Of a stretch of 64,000 nt of DNA, positions 35,871 through 44,371 are shown piece after piece. The notes under the pieces were generated by a model. The model was not told where the DNA came from. It ran no database searches and saw nothing but the letters and a program-made list of their open reading frames with translations. Within the stretch, counting starts at the first letter, position 1. Each line of letters starts with the position of its first letter. Origin of the DNA: CALHRB01 sp964473465. Lineage in GTDB: Bacteria; Bacteroidota; Ignavibacteria; Kapaibacteriales; UBA2268. Made by a program: the position numbers and the translations under genes. The DNA is taken from positions 1-64,000 of the forward strand of contig CAYYPE010000006.1 in the NCBI GenBank assembly GCA_964473465.1, read 5' to 3'.

Positions 35871-37175
35871 ATGAGAAAATTAATTTTAACAATTTTGATT
35901 TCATTTTTTTTTATTTCAAATCATTTGTTTTCTTATAACGGGTGGTCAATTGTTGATTCAAATAAATGGATGTGGCAATATACCGATGCGGTTTGTCTTG
36001 ATAGCAATAATTGCTTTGCTGTAGCCTATTATATTAAATCATATTTTGTAAGTTCAAGTGATGGAGGTAAAACATGGAATCAAATTTATTCTGACACAAT
36101 ATTTAAAGGTAAAAATAATGAGCAATTAGAAGTGCATACAATAGCATATTTGGATAAAAAAAATATCATATTGGGCTGTTCACTTGGTGATTTTATTATT
36201 TCAGAGGATTCCGGAAAGACCTGGCAAAAATCATCTATCGGTAAAAAAGAACTTGTAAGGGGGGTAAGCTTCATTTCTAAAGATTCTGGTATCGTATTAA
36301 CTGATAATTCGTTGTATAAAACTGTAAACGGAGGTAAGAACTGGGATAAAGTAGTATTTCTAAATCTAGGTAGTGATATTCTACAGCATTGGAATCTTGC
36401 TTTTCCTAATAAAAATTTAATAATTATTAATTCCGATTTAAAAGTCAATCCGGACGTTTTTTTAATTTCGTATGATTTTGGAACATCATGGGAAATAATT
36501 CCTAATCCTGCAGGAGGAATAACAGTAGTATATTTTAAAGATGAAAAAATCGGATGGTTGTTATCAATTGGTTTTAAAAGCCGTTATGAATTATTCGATA
36601 GAATTTTGAAAACCACCGATGGAGGTCGGACATGGTCAGAGCAATTAAATAGATTTAGCGGTGTTAATAGTTTATTATTTGATATATTCATTTTCGATGA
36701 TAATAACGGATATGTATCAGGTATAGATGGTAAGCTATATAAAACAACAAATTCCGGAAACGAATGGATTTTACTAAATCCCTACCCTAAGATAGGTTAT
36801 GAACCACATTTTACATGTGTTACTATGCCATCAAAAAATACATGCCTTGTTTTTACAAATAATGGTGAAATTTTAAGGTTTGATGAGTCAACTCTATATG
36901 TAAATAATGAAATATCTGATAATTTCTCCATCTCCCCCAACCCTGCGGAGGAATATATAGAAATCAGCTTCCCCTCTCGAGAGGGGGCAGGGGGTGTGGA
37001 AATAAAAATCTTCAACATGCTCGGGGAGTGTGTCTTGTCCACCGTTGGAACGGGAGGGACACACCCCTTAATCCCCTCTCAAGAGGGGAATATAAGGATT
37101 GATGTTTCGGGTTTGACGGCGGGGGTGTATTTTGTTCGTGTTGGCGATTGGGTGGGGCGATTTGTGAAAATATGA
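35871..37175 (+). CDS. Secreted BNR-like repeat protein with cassette-type T9SS sorting domain
   Basis: 434 residues. A signal peptide (about residues 1-21) is followed by a propeller with repeats such as SSDGGKTWNQ, SEDSGKTWQK, TVNGGKNWDK, TTDGGRTWSE and TTNSGNEW. It resembles the preceding protein in its body. Its C-terminal 82 residues, however, are the same cassette that ends the gene at 31297-32694, including the in-frame palindromic element. The body is very AT-rich and the cassette GC-richer, so the gene looks chimeric. The start is one base after the preceding stop. Confidence 0.87.
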   Translation: MRKLILTILISFFFISNHLFSYNGWSIVDSNKWMWQYTDAVCLDSNNCFAVAYYIKSYFVSSSDGGKTWNQIYSDTIFKGKNNEQLEVHTIAYLDKKNIILGCSLGDFIISEDSGKTWQKSSIGKKELVRGVSFISKDSGIVLTDNSLYKTVNGGKNWDKVVFLNLGSDILQHWNLAFPNKNLIIINSDLKVNPDVFLISYDFGTSWEIIPNPAGGITVVYFKDEKIGWLLSIGFKSRYELFDRILKTTDGGRTWSEQLNRFSGVNSLLFDIFIFDDNNGYVSGIDGKLYKTTNSGNEWILLNPYPKIGYEPHFTCVTMPSKNTCLVFTNNGEILRFDESTLYVNNEISDNFSISPNPAEEYIEISFPSREGAGGVEIKIFNMLGECVLSTVGTGGTHPLIPSQEGNIRIDVSGLTAGVYFVRVGDWVGRFVKI

Positions 37176-37283
37176 ATAGCCACTACTTTTAAGTAGTGGG
37201 GGATTATAAAAAAAGTTGCTAATAGCCTCATCCGGAAGAACAGACACCCCAGTATGTTCTTCCCTTTTTTCATTCCCACGAAA
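36930..37283. repeat. Direct repeat copy B: sorting-domain cassette plus downstream DNA
   Basis: Second copy of the cassette at 32450-32800, same orientation, 4.48 kb away. It contains the last 82 codons of the upstream gene, the stop at 37175 and about 108 downstream bases. Bases 37053 to about 37214 match copy A exactly by eye. The two copies bracket an AT-rich block with three genes, so recombination between them would delete or duplicate that block. Confidence 0.9.
36971..37088. repeat. In-frame palindromic (REPIN-like) element, copy B
   Basis: Same 118-bp size and structure as copy A: CCCCTCTCGAGAGGGG at 36971-36986 and CCCCTCTCAAGAGGGG at 37073-37088, with GGGGGTGTG and CACACCCC inside. 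The central 60 bases differ from copy A at several positions, while the palindromic ends are the same, so the ends are conserved more strictly than the coding interior. Confidence 0.85.
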
Positions 37284-37335
37284 GTGGGAATCTATATATA
37301 ATTTTCCTGCTTATGGATTCCCGTTTGCACGGGCT
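37268..37335. repeat. REP-like palindrome pair between convergent genes
   Basis: CATTCCCACGAAAGTGGGAATC at about 37271-37292 is a perfect 7-bp stem with a GAAA loop. ATGGATTCCCGTTTGCACGGG follows at about 37312-37332. They belong to the same REP family as the copies near 33000. Confidence 0.78.
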
Positions 37336-37369
37336 AAATCTTAAGAAATGGGCAATTGAATAGATAAGT

Positions 37370-37403
37370 AAAACAAAAAGGGAGAAATACTGAATTTCTC
37401 CCT
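37370..37403 (-). terminator. Rho-independent terminator of the holA-proS operon
   Basis: Read on the minus strand: AGGGAGAAAT, loop TCAGT, ATTTCTCCCT, then TTTTGTTTT. A perfect 10-bp stem (37379-37388 with 37394-37403) followed by a T-tract, 30 bases beyond the proS stop codon. This is the clearest terminator in the window. Confidence 0.88.
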
Positions 37404-37433
37404 CGATATTGTTTGTTACATTGTAAAGACTAA

Positions 37434-39137
37434 CTAATCTTTAGAAGTTAATTTTAAAATTTCTTCCTTTATAGAGTTTATTTTGATTAGTTCCCTTTTT
37501 CCAGTTTTTCTGTCTTTTATTTCTACATTTCCATTGTCAAGGTTTTTCTTTCCTACAATTATCTGGTAAGGAATACCTATTAAATCAGCATCATTGAACT
37601 TTACTCCGGGGTTTTCGTCCCTATCGTCATATAAAACATCAAACTTTAGTTCAGATAATTCTATATAGATTCTGTTACAGGCTTCTTCGACGTCGGGGGA
37701 TTTGTTTAGAGCAAGACCGATGAGATGGAAATCGAAAGGAGTTAGAACATTGTTCCAGATGATACCTGCATCATCGAAATTTTGCTCGATATAAGAAGCC
37801 ATAATTCGCTCGACACCAATCCCGTAACTCCCCATAATGATAGGGTGTTCCTTTCCTTCGGCATCCAAAAATCTTGCACCAAGAGCTTCGGAGTATTTAG
37901 TGCCTAACTTAAAAATATGTCCTAATTCAATTGCTTTTACAATTCTGATAGGTGAACCTTTGATGATGCAAGGTTCACCTTCACGGACTGTCCGCAAATC
38001 TAAATATTCATCAATTGTGCAATCTCTTGTGAAATCAATGTTTTTGAGATGGAATCCGTCCTTGTTTGCACCGCTTATCAATCCATTTGCTTCTTGCAGA
38101 AGCTTGTCGGCAACAATTTTGATATTGGTTTTCAGATTGACCGGACCAATAGAGCCTGCATTTGCACCTGTAATTTCTAATAATTCCTGTGGTTCTGCCG
38201 GTCTGAAAGTGTTGGTTTTGAAGGCTGATTGCAACTTGGTCTCATTTAGCTCATCATTACCACGCATAAGGATAAGAACAGGTTTTGAGTCAATGATATA
38301 AACAACTGATTTGGCAAGTCTATCCTCAGGAAATCCAAATTGCTCAATTAAATCATCAATTGTTTTGGCGTTGGGGGTAGGAAATTCTTCAATTGGAGAA
38401 TTTTCGGGAATACGACCAACAGGATTTAAAGCCGAAGTTGCGACTTCAAGGTTTGCTGCATAGCCGGAATCAGAAATTGCACAAACATCTTCACCAGCGT
38501 CTGATTCAATCATAAACTCTTCGGATTGTTTGCCTCCCATTGCTCCGCTTGAAGCTCCGACGATGAAGAATTTAATCCCGCAGCGATTAAAAATTTTTTT
38601 ATATGCCTCATAATGTTTTTTATAGCTAATGTCCAATCCTTCCCATGAGGAATCAAGAGAATAAGCATCCTTCATCAGGAATTGGCGACCTCGCAGCACG
38701 CCTGATTTTGGTCTTGGTTCATTTCTGAATTTGTTTTGAATTTGATACCAGATTTGAGGTAAATCCTTATAGGACTGTATATGCTGGCGGGCATGATAGG
38801 TTATTATTTCTTCGTGAGTTGGGGCTAAAACCAAGCCTTCCCTGTTTTTGATATGGAACATAACATCTCCCATAGCCTCCACTCTGCCAGTTTGCTCCCA
38901 GATTTCGATTGGATTTAGTGCAGGCATAAGAAATTCCTGAGCCCCAATAGCGTCCATTTCTTCACGTAAAATTTCAATTATTTTTTTCAGGATTTTATAT
39001 CCAAGAGGTAACCATGTGAAAACACCAGAGGCGACCTGTCTGACCAATCCAGCCCTTAGCATCAGCTGATGCGAAGGGATTTGTGCGTCAGCAGGGGCTT
39101 CCCGTAATGTAGGTATAAAGTATTGACTCTGTCTCAT
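37434..39137 (-). CDS. proS: Prolyl-tRNA synthetase, bacterial type
   Basis: 567 residues, the usual bacterial length. Class II core motifs are present: motif 2 in RNEPRPKSGVLRGRQFLMKDAYS and motif 3 in GSYGIGVERIMAS. Between them lies the YbaK-like insertion domain (about residues 225-385) that edits mischarged alanine. The C-terminal anticodon-binding domain includes DVLYDDRDENPGVKF. It charges tRNA-Pro with proline. It is the last gene of an operon with holA and is followed by a strong terminator. Confidence 0.96.
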   Translation of the reverse strand: MRQSQYFIPTLREAPADAQIPSHQLMLRAGLVRQVASGVFTWLPLGYKILKKIIEILREEMDAIGAQEFLMPALNPIEIWEQTGRVEAMGDVMFHIKNREGLVLAPTHEEIITYHARQHIQSYKDLPQIWYQIQNKFRNEPRPKSGVLRGRQFLMKDAYSLDSSWEGLDISYKKHYEAYKKIFNRCGIKFFIVGASSGAMGGKQSEEFMIESDAGEDVCAISDSGYAANLEVATSALNPVGRIPENSPIEEFPTPNAKTIDDLIEQFGFPEDRLAKSVVYIIDSKPVLILMRGNDELNETKLQSAFKTNTFRPAEPQELLEITGANAGSIGPVNLKTNIKIVADKLLQEANGLISGANKDGFHLKNIDFTRDCTIDEYLDLRTVREGEPCIIKGSPIRIVKAIELGHIFKLGTKYSEALGARFLDAEGKEHPIIMGSYGIGVERIMASYIEQNFDDAGIIWNNVLTPFDFHLIGLALNKSPDVEEACNRIYIELSELKFDVLYDDRDENPGVKFNDADLIGIPYQIIVGKKNLDNGNVEIKDRKTGKRELIKINSIKEEILKLTSKD

Positions 39138-39193
39138 AATGCTTCAAAAAATAAATTTCATAAGACGAATGAAAAATGATAAATTTGAACAAA

Positions 39194-40270
39194 TCACTCT
39201 TTTCCCAAAATTCTAATGATAAGGCTTTGCATAAGATAAAGAGAATTTATTGAAGTAGATTTTAATTTTTCATCAATTTCATTTAAAATGATTATTGCTT
39301 TTTCGATTTCATGAATTTCGTATTGTTTTAGTGCGTTAAGATATTCTCTGAGGAAATAAGGATTTATTCCAGCCTTCGATGCAATTTCAGAATTCGAAAG
39401 ATTGGAATGTGCCAAATCAAAAAGTTTCCACAAAGTAATGAAATATTTTGCAATTACTGTCATTATTAGCATTTCCTGACGTTCATTAGCCAGCAGGTTG
39501 GTTAAAATATCGAGGGATAAGTTCAGATCCCTGTTCCCAATTGCTTTTTGAAGCTCAAAGACGTTATATTTTCTCGATTGTCCTATTAGAAGAGTAATAT
39601 CTTCCTCAGTAAGGATATTTTTATCTTTGGAAAATAATATTAATTTATCAAGTTCATTATCTAAGTCTCTTAAACTTGGATTTAGAGAGGTAAAAAAAAT
39701 CTGGGCAGCCACAGGACTGATTTTTTTCTTTTGAGTTTCAACTTTTCTGTTAATCCAGTTTATATAGTCTATATCTTTGAATTTTTTAAATTCAATCCAA
39801 TGATGTTCAGAGAAAATCAGGTCATAAGGGAACTTCAGCGAGGATTGAGCTTTTCCTTTTTTTGTAGATTTCTGGGAATTTTTTGAGATACTCAGATTGT
39901 TTAGCGAATCATCCTTAGAAATGAGAACTAAAAATGTCGAGTTTTGTGGATTTTCAAGATAGTTTTTAAAAGTAATATTTATCTTTTCCTTTTTTGACTT
40001 AGAGAGTTCAGGTAATAAATCAAAATTATTTACTATGACAGTTCTTGTTTTCGAAACGAAAGGGAAGGTAAGGCATTTTTCAACTATTTCCCTGTAAGTT
40101 GTTTTCTCGCCATTCAAAACTTCTAAATCGAAGGAGGTGCTGTCATCAGCCTGAAATTTGGATTTTATTTTCTGAACAGAATCCTCGATAAGATATTCTT
40201 CTTCTCCAAATATAAGTAAGACTGGTGGGTAATTATCTTTGCTGAGTAATTCATCAATCGTGTTTATCAT
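39194..40270 (-). CDS. holA: DNA polymerase III delta subunit
   Basis: 358 residues. N-terminal PPVLLIFGEEEYLIEDSVQKIK matches the opening of HolA, and the protein continues with the AAA+-like fold and helical collar (NVFELQKAIGNRDLNLSLDIL). HolA is the clamp-loader 'wrench' that opens the beta clamp. A short Lys/Ser-rich insertion near residue 135 is not usual. It begins five bases after the receiver gene upstream and is 56 bases ahead of proS. Confidence 0.9.
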   Translation of the reverse strand: MINTIDELLSKDNYPPVLLIFGEEEYLIEDSVQKIKSKFQADDSTSFDLEVLNGEKTTYREIVEKCLTFPFVSKTRTVIVNNFDLLPELSKSKKEKINITFKNYLENPQNSTFLVLISKDDSLNNLSISKNSQKSTKKGKAQSSLKFPYDLIFSEHHWIEFKKFKDIDYINWINRKVETQKKKISPVAAQIFFTSLNPSLRDLDNELDKLILFSKDKNILTEEDITLLIGQSRKYNVFELQKAIGNRDLNLSLDILTNLLANERQEMLIMTVIAKYFITLWKLFDLAHSNLSNSEIASKAGINPYFLREYLNALKQYEIHEIEKAIIILNEIDEKLKSTSINSLYLMQSLIIRILGKE

Positions 40271-40275
40271 ACAAA

Positions 40276-40680
40276 CTATTCGCTTTGATTCTGACTTTCT
40301 ATCATACTTAATGCACTGGAAACTTTTTCGATGACGATTGATTGATTAGTAGGTTTGACAATATAACCAGCTATGTTGAGTTTGACGGATTCCCCGACAG
40401 TTTGCTGGTTACCGAGTGCTGAACAAACAATAACGGGAACAGATTGAGTTGCTTCATTGCTTCTGAGATTCCTTAGAAATGTCAGTCCATCCATTTTTGG
40501 AAGCATCATATCGAGAATGATCAGAGCAGGTATATTGTCGTTTAAGTATTTAATAGCTTCATGAGGGTCAACTTTTATTTCAACCTTAATTAGTATATTT
40601 TCCTGTATTATTCTTGCAAGATATCTTGCAAAGAAGAAATCATCATCAATAATTAAAATAGTTTGATTTTCTTTATCCAT
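40276..40680 (-). CDS. Stand-alone response-regulator receiver protein
   Basis: 134 residues containing only a receiver domain: acidic cluster IIDDDFFFARY, phospho-acceptor Asp in LIILDMMLPKMDG (about D57), Ser in VCSALG and Lys in IVKPTN. No output domain. It lies between the hybrid kinase (118 bases upstream) and holA (five bases downstream). It may take phosphate from the hybrid kinase's HPt domain, an inference from gene order. Confidence 0.9.
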   Translation of the reverse strand: MDKENQTILIIDDDFFFARYLARIIQENILIKVEIKVDPHEAIKYLNDNIPALIILDMMLPKMDGLTFLRNLRSNEATQSVPVIVCSALGNQQTVGESVKLNIAGYIVKPTNQSIVIEKVSSALSMIESQNQSE

Positions 40681-40798
40681 TTTTCAGTTATATTTTTAAT
40701 AATAAATTATATAAGCAAAGAGATATTTAACAATAATAGCAATATTAATAATTTTATTTTACTAAAACAAATTTTAAATGGAAGGAACTGAAGAAATA

Positions 40799-43700
40799 TT
40801 ATCCTTTGTTATATAGATATATTTTTTTTAAATATGACTCAGCTTTTTTTAATCCTGCTTCAATTTCATCAAGATATTTAAGAGCATCCTGCTGAGTGAT
40901 TTTATCAGCTTCTTTTTCCAGTATCGCAAGTTCATCACGAGTTGAGAGGATTTCAAGATTAAGGAGCATACCATTAAGGGTGTGAGCTTTCATTTTTAAT
41001 TCATCTCTGTCGTTGTGAATTATTGAACTTCTGAGTTCGGAAATGAACTGTGGATAATTTTCAATGAAATAATTCGTAATGATAGATATCAGCTGAGTAT
41101 CTCCCTCAACACGATTAATTAATTTTTCGAAATCAATAATAATTTCGTCTGGATTATTTATTTCATCAAATCTTACGATTTGTTCTGATTCAGGGGAGTT
41201 TTCAGCCTTTTTTTTCTGGATATTATTTAATATTTCGAAAATGTCATTCATCCTGACGGGTTTCGAGAGGTAGTCATTCATACCTGATTCAAGACATTGT
41301 TCTTTGAAGCCTTCGATTGCATGGGCAGTCAGGGCAATGATAGGAGTAGTTCTATTTAATTCTTTTTCCAGTTCACGGATTTTTCTGGTTGCAGAAAAAC
41401 CATCGAGATTGGGCATCAAAACATCCATTAAGATTAAATCAAAGTTGTGAGTTTTATAGAGTTCAACAGCTTCTTCGCCATTTAAAGCAGTAAATACTTC
41501 ACATCCTCTTTTTTTCAGGATGGAGACTATAAGATGACTGCTTATGATATTATCTTCAGCCACCAAAACCCTTATATTGTCGCTATCGTTTTTTACTAAA
41601 AGCTGATTTTCATCTTCAATTTGAAAGTCTAACTTAATCTGTTTATTCTTGCTTTTAGTAAATAATTTATTCAGAGTTTCTAATATTTCACTGTATTTAA
41701 TAGGTTTAATTAGATAATTTTCGACTTCATTTATTTTTAATCTTTTGAGATTGGTAGTTAAATCCTGAGGGGTGAGCATAACGACAATAGGCAGGTCTTT
41801 TGTATTTAATTCAGCTCTTATCTGGTTCATAATTGAAATACCATCAAAATGCTGCATCTGAATGTCAAGAAAAATAGCATCATAATTTATATTTTGTATT
41901 TTCGCTTCTTTCAGCTTGATGAAAACATCACTCAGGTTAGATACGGTTTGAACCCACATTCCTAGGTTTGAAAGCAATTTTGAAATTAAGTTAAGGAATG
42001 TATGATTATCATCAATAACAAGGATTTTCTTACCTGAGTAATTTAAATCTTTGTATTCAAATTTAGTTATTTCAGTGCTGGAGGATTCAAGATTAATTTT
42101 AAAAGTGAAGATGCTACCTTCGTTAACTTTGCTGACAACATCGAATTCTCCACCCATAAGAGATGAAAGTTGCCTCGAAATTGCAAGTCCTAAACCCGTT
42201 CCTCCGTAATTTCTCGTTGAACTGTCACTAAGTTGAGTAAATTCAGTGAATAGTTTACCTAATTTATCTTCCGCAATTCCTATTCCTGTATCAGCAATTG
42301 AAAATTCAAGTGAGTAAAAATCATCTGAGCTTTTTTGTCCTTTAACGCTGAAAACAATTTCACCCTGATCGGTAAATTTAATGGCATTAATTAAAAGATT
42401 AATTAATATTTGTCTGATTCTGACAGCATCCCCGATAAAAAAGTCAGGTAAATTGAAATCATAGTCGAGAATTAGTTCGAGTTTCTTTTCGAAAGCTTTA
42501 ATGGATAGAATATTAGCAATTTTTTCGACAAGGTCTCTCAAGTTGAAATCAGCCATTTCAATTTCAAGTTTTCCAGCTTCGATTTTGGAAAAGTCAAGAA
42601 TTTGATTAATAATATTAAGCAAAGACTCTGCAGAGTGTTCCACAGCTTCAAGGTATTCTCTTTGTTCGTCAGATAAATCGGTTGTCAAGGCTAATTCAAC
42701 CATTCCAAGAATCCCATTCATTGGGGTTCTTATTTCATGGCTCATCATAGCAAGGAACTCGCTTTTTGCCTTGTTTGCAGATTCAGCGTCTTCCTTTGCT
42801 TTGATTAATTCAGCTTCGAGATTCTTTTTGTTTGTTATATCCCTGATGATAGAGCCAATAAGGTTTCCTTTGCTTGTTTTTATTGGAAAAACAATAGACT
42901 GCACTATTTTGTTTTCCCCGAATTTATTAGTTATTCTTTGTTCGCTAAGTTTATTTATTAAGTCGTAATTTTCATTAACATATCCAAAATTTTCGAATTC
43001 ACTGACGATGTAGTTAAGTTCATAATAACTAAGTGAATCGAGGTCAAAAGGTTCTTTGATATCCCAGCTGTGCTTTCCGAGGACTTCTTCTTTCTTTAAA
43101 CCAGTAATATTTTCTAAAGCTTTGTTCCATTCAATAATTCTGGCATTCTGGTCTGTTATGAAGATTCCATCTGAAGATTGTTCGACAATATTTCTATATT
43201 TCTCTTCATTTTCTCTCAGGGACTGAATTTCGTTGTAAGACGAAGTAACATTGAAGCCAAAGCCAAGAAAAATTTGATTTGTTTCATCGCTGCTGACATT
43301 AATTTTTTCGAAATTCATCAAAAATGTTAAATTCTGCTGCCCTTTTGACTGAAATTCTACAGTTATAGGTGCTGAAATCTCACCCATACTAAGTTTTTCT
43401 AGGTAGATTCTAAATTTCGATCTGCTTGATTTTGCAATGAAATCGATAATATTTTTACCTTCTACTTGGTTTCTGCTCAATCCCAAAATATCCTCGAAGT
43501 GTGAATTGACAGCTATTAGGTTGTAATTATCGTCAATAAGCAATTTAATGGATTTTGAGTGTGTCTTAATGAATTTATCAATAAATTCAGTATCATTTGG
43601 AATATCAGGATAGTGTCCGATATTAGAATCACTCTCTGTTGAAGTAAATTCTTTTGGTTCGTGGGATTCATCCACAAAAAAATCCAAAAAATAGCTTTCA

Positions 43701-44176
43701 AAAAGAGCAATAGCCGAGTTAAGCTTATCATGGGTTAAAACAGGAATTTTATTAATAAGCTCCTGAACAAGCGAAACTTCACACCCGATTTTTTCAGCAA
43801 TACTATGAACAATATGGTTGTCAATTATTTGCTCTCCAAAAAAGAACTCTCCGATGATCAAACATTTTGGATTATCAATATAATTCTTTAGCGGAAAATG
43901 AAATAAATAAAAATTGTTATTTTTTGCTATTAGCAGTTTAGAGTCCAAACTCAGTAAATCGGGATTTTTTTGATATGATTTTAAGTGATTACCAGTCAGT
44001 TCGTTATAGATAGAATTTATTATATTGTTGTTTTCTGTTCCAAAAAAAGTGTTTCGCCAATTTTCGTAAGATGAGAAAAGAGCCTCACCTTTCTCATTTA
44101 ATAAATTTACAGGAATGCCAGTTACTTTATTGAAGTAATCAAGAAATTTAATTAATGTGGCAGAAAACTTATGCAT
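40799..44176 (-). CDS. Hybrid sensor kinase: PAS-PAS-HisKA-ATPase-REC-REC-HPt
   Basis: 1125 residues with no obvious transmembrane segment, so probably cytoplasmic. The first 170 residues resemble a PocR-type sensor region (FLDYFNKVTGIPVNLLN). PAS domains follow near 205-310 and 325-445. The HisKA H-box is SHEIRTPMNG with His about residue 480, and the ATPase has N, G1 and G2 boxes (INLLINAIKFT, DTGIGI, GGTGLGL). A first receiver (about 714-830; VIDDNH, FLDIQM) and a second (about 865-985; VAEDN, LMDVLMPNLDG, KPVR) precede a HPt domain with His in KAHTLNG (about 1062). This is a complete His-Asp-His-Asp relay in one chain. The stimulus is unknown. Confidence 0.92.
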   Translation of the reverse strand: MHKFSATLIKFLDYFNKVTGIPVNLLNEKGEALFSSYENWRNTFFGTENNNIINSIYNELTGNHLKSYQKNPDLLSLDSKLLIAKNNNFYLFHFPLKNYIDNPKCLIIGEFFFGEQIIDNHIVHSIAEKIGCEVSLVQELINKIPVLTHDKLNSAIALFESYFLDFFVDESHEPKEFTSTESDSNIGHYPDIPNDTEFIDKFIKTHSKSIKLLIDDNYNLIAVNSHFEDILGLSRNQVEGKNIIDFIAKSSRSKFRIYLEKLSMGEISAPITVEFQSKGQQNLTFLMNFEKINVSSDETNQIFLGFGFNVTSSYNEIQSLRENEEKYRNIVEQSSDGIFITDQNARIIEWNKALENITGLKKEEVLGKHSWDIKEPFDLDSLSYYELNYIVSEFENFGYVNENYDLINKLSEQRITNKFGENKIVQSIVFPIKTSKGNLIGSIIRDITNKKNLEAELIKAKEDAESANKAKSEFLAMMSHEIRTPMNGILGMVELALTTDLSDEQREYLEAVEHSAESLLNIINQILDFSKIEAGKLEIEMADFNLRDLVEKIANILSIKAFEKKLELILDYDFNLPDFFIGDAVRIRQILINLLINAIKFTDQGEIVFSVKGQKSSDDFYSLEFSIADTGIGIAEDKLGKLFTEFTQLSDSSTRNYGGTGLGLAISRQLSSLMGGEFDVVSKVNEGSIFTFKINLESSSTEITKFEYKDLNYSGKKILVIDDNHTFLNLISKLLSNLGMWVQTVSNLSDVFIKLKEAKIQNINYDAIFLDIQMQHFDGISIMNQIRAELNTKDLPIVVMLTPQDLTTNLKRLKINEVENYLIKPIKYSEILETLNKLFTKSKNKQIKLDFQIEDENQLLVKNDSDNIRVLVAEDNIISSHLIVSILKKRGCEVFTALNGEEAVELYKTHNFDLILMDVLMPNLDGFSATRKIRELEKELNRTTPIIALTAHAIEGFKEQCLESGMNDYLSKPVRMNDIFEILNNIQKKKAENSPESEQIVRFDEINNPDEIIIDFEKLINRVEGDTQLISIITNYFIENYPQFISELRSSIIHNDRDELKMKAHTLNGMLLNLEILSTRDELAILEKEADKITQQDALKYLDEIEAGLKKAESYLKKIYLYNKG

Positions 44177-44371
44177 CCTCTATGAATTTTTTAACAAATT
44201 AAATTTAACATTGCTAAGTTGGTAACTTAACTTATGGTTAACAAAAAAAAATAAAAAAAAATAATCAGTATAAAATTCAAGGTTTTAGTTTAGATAAATA
44301 CCAAATTTTTTTCTACTCAAATTTTCAGAAAGCGATAATAATCCCATTTTGAAAAATAAAATTTAGTAAAT

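Noticed and set aside
44177..44371. Short inverted repeat AAGTT/AACTT upstream of the hybrid kinase
   Set aside because: Five-base arms in AT-rich DNA are expected by chance and no T-tract or promoter accompanies them.
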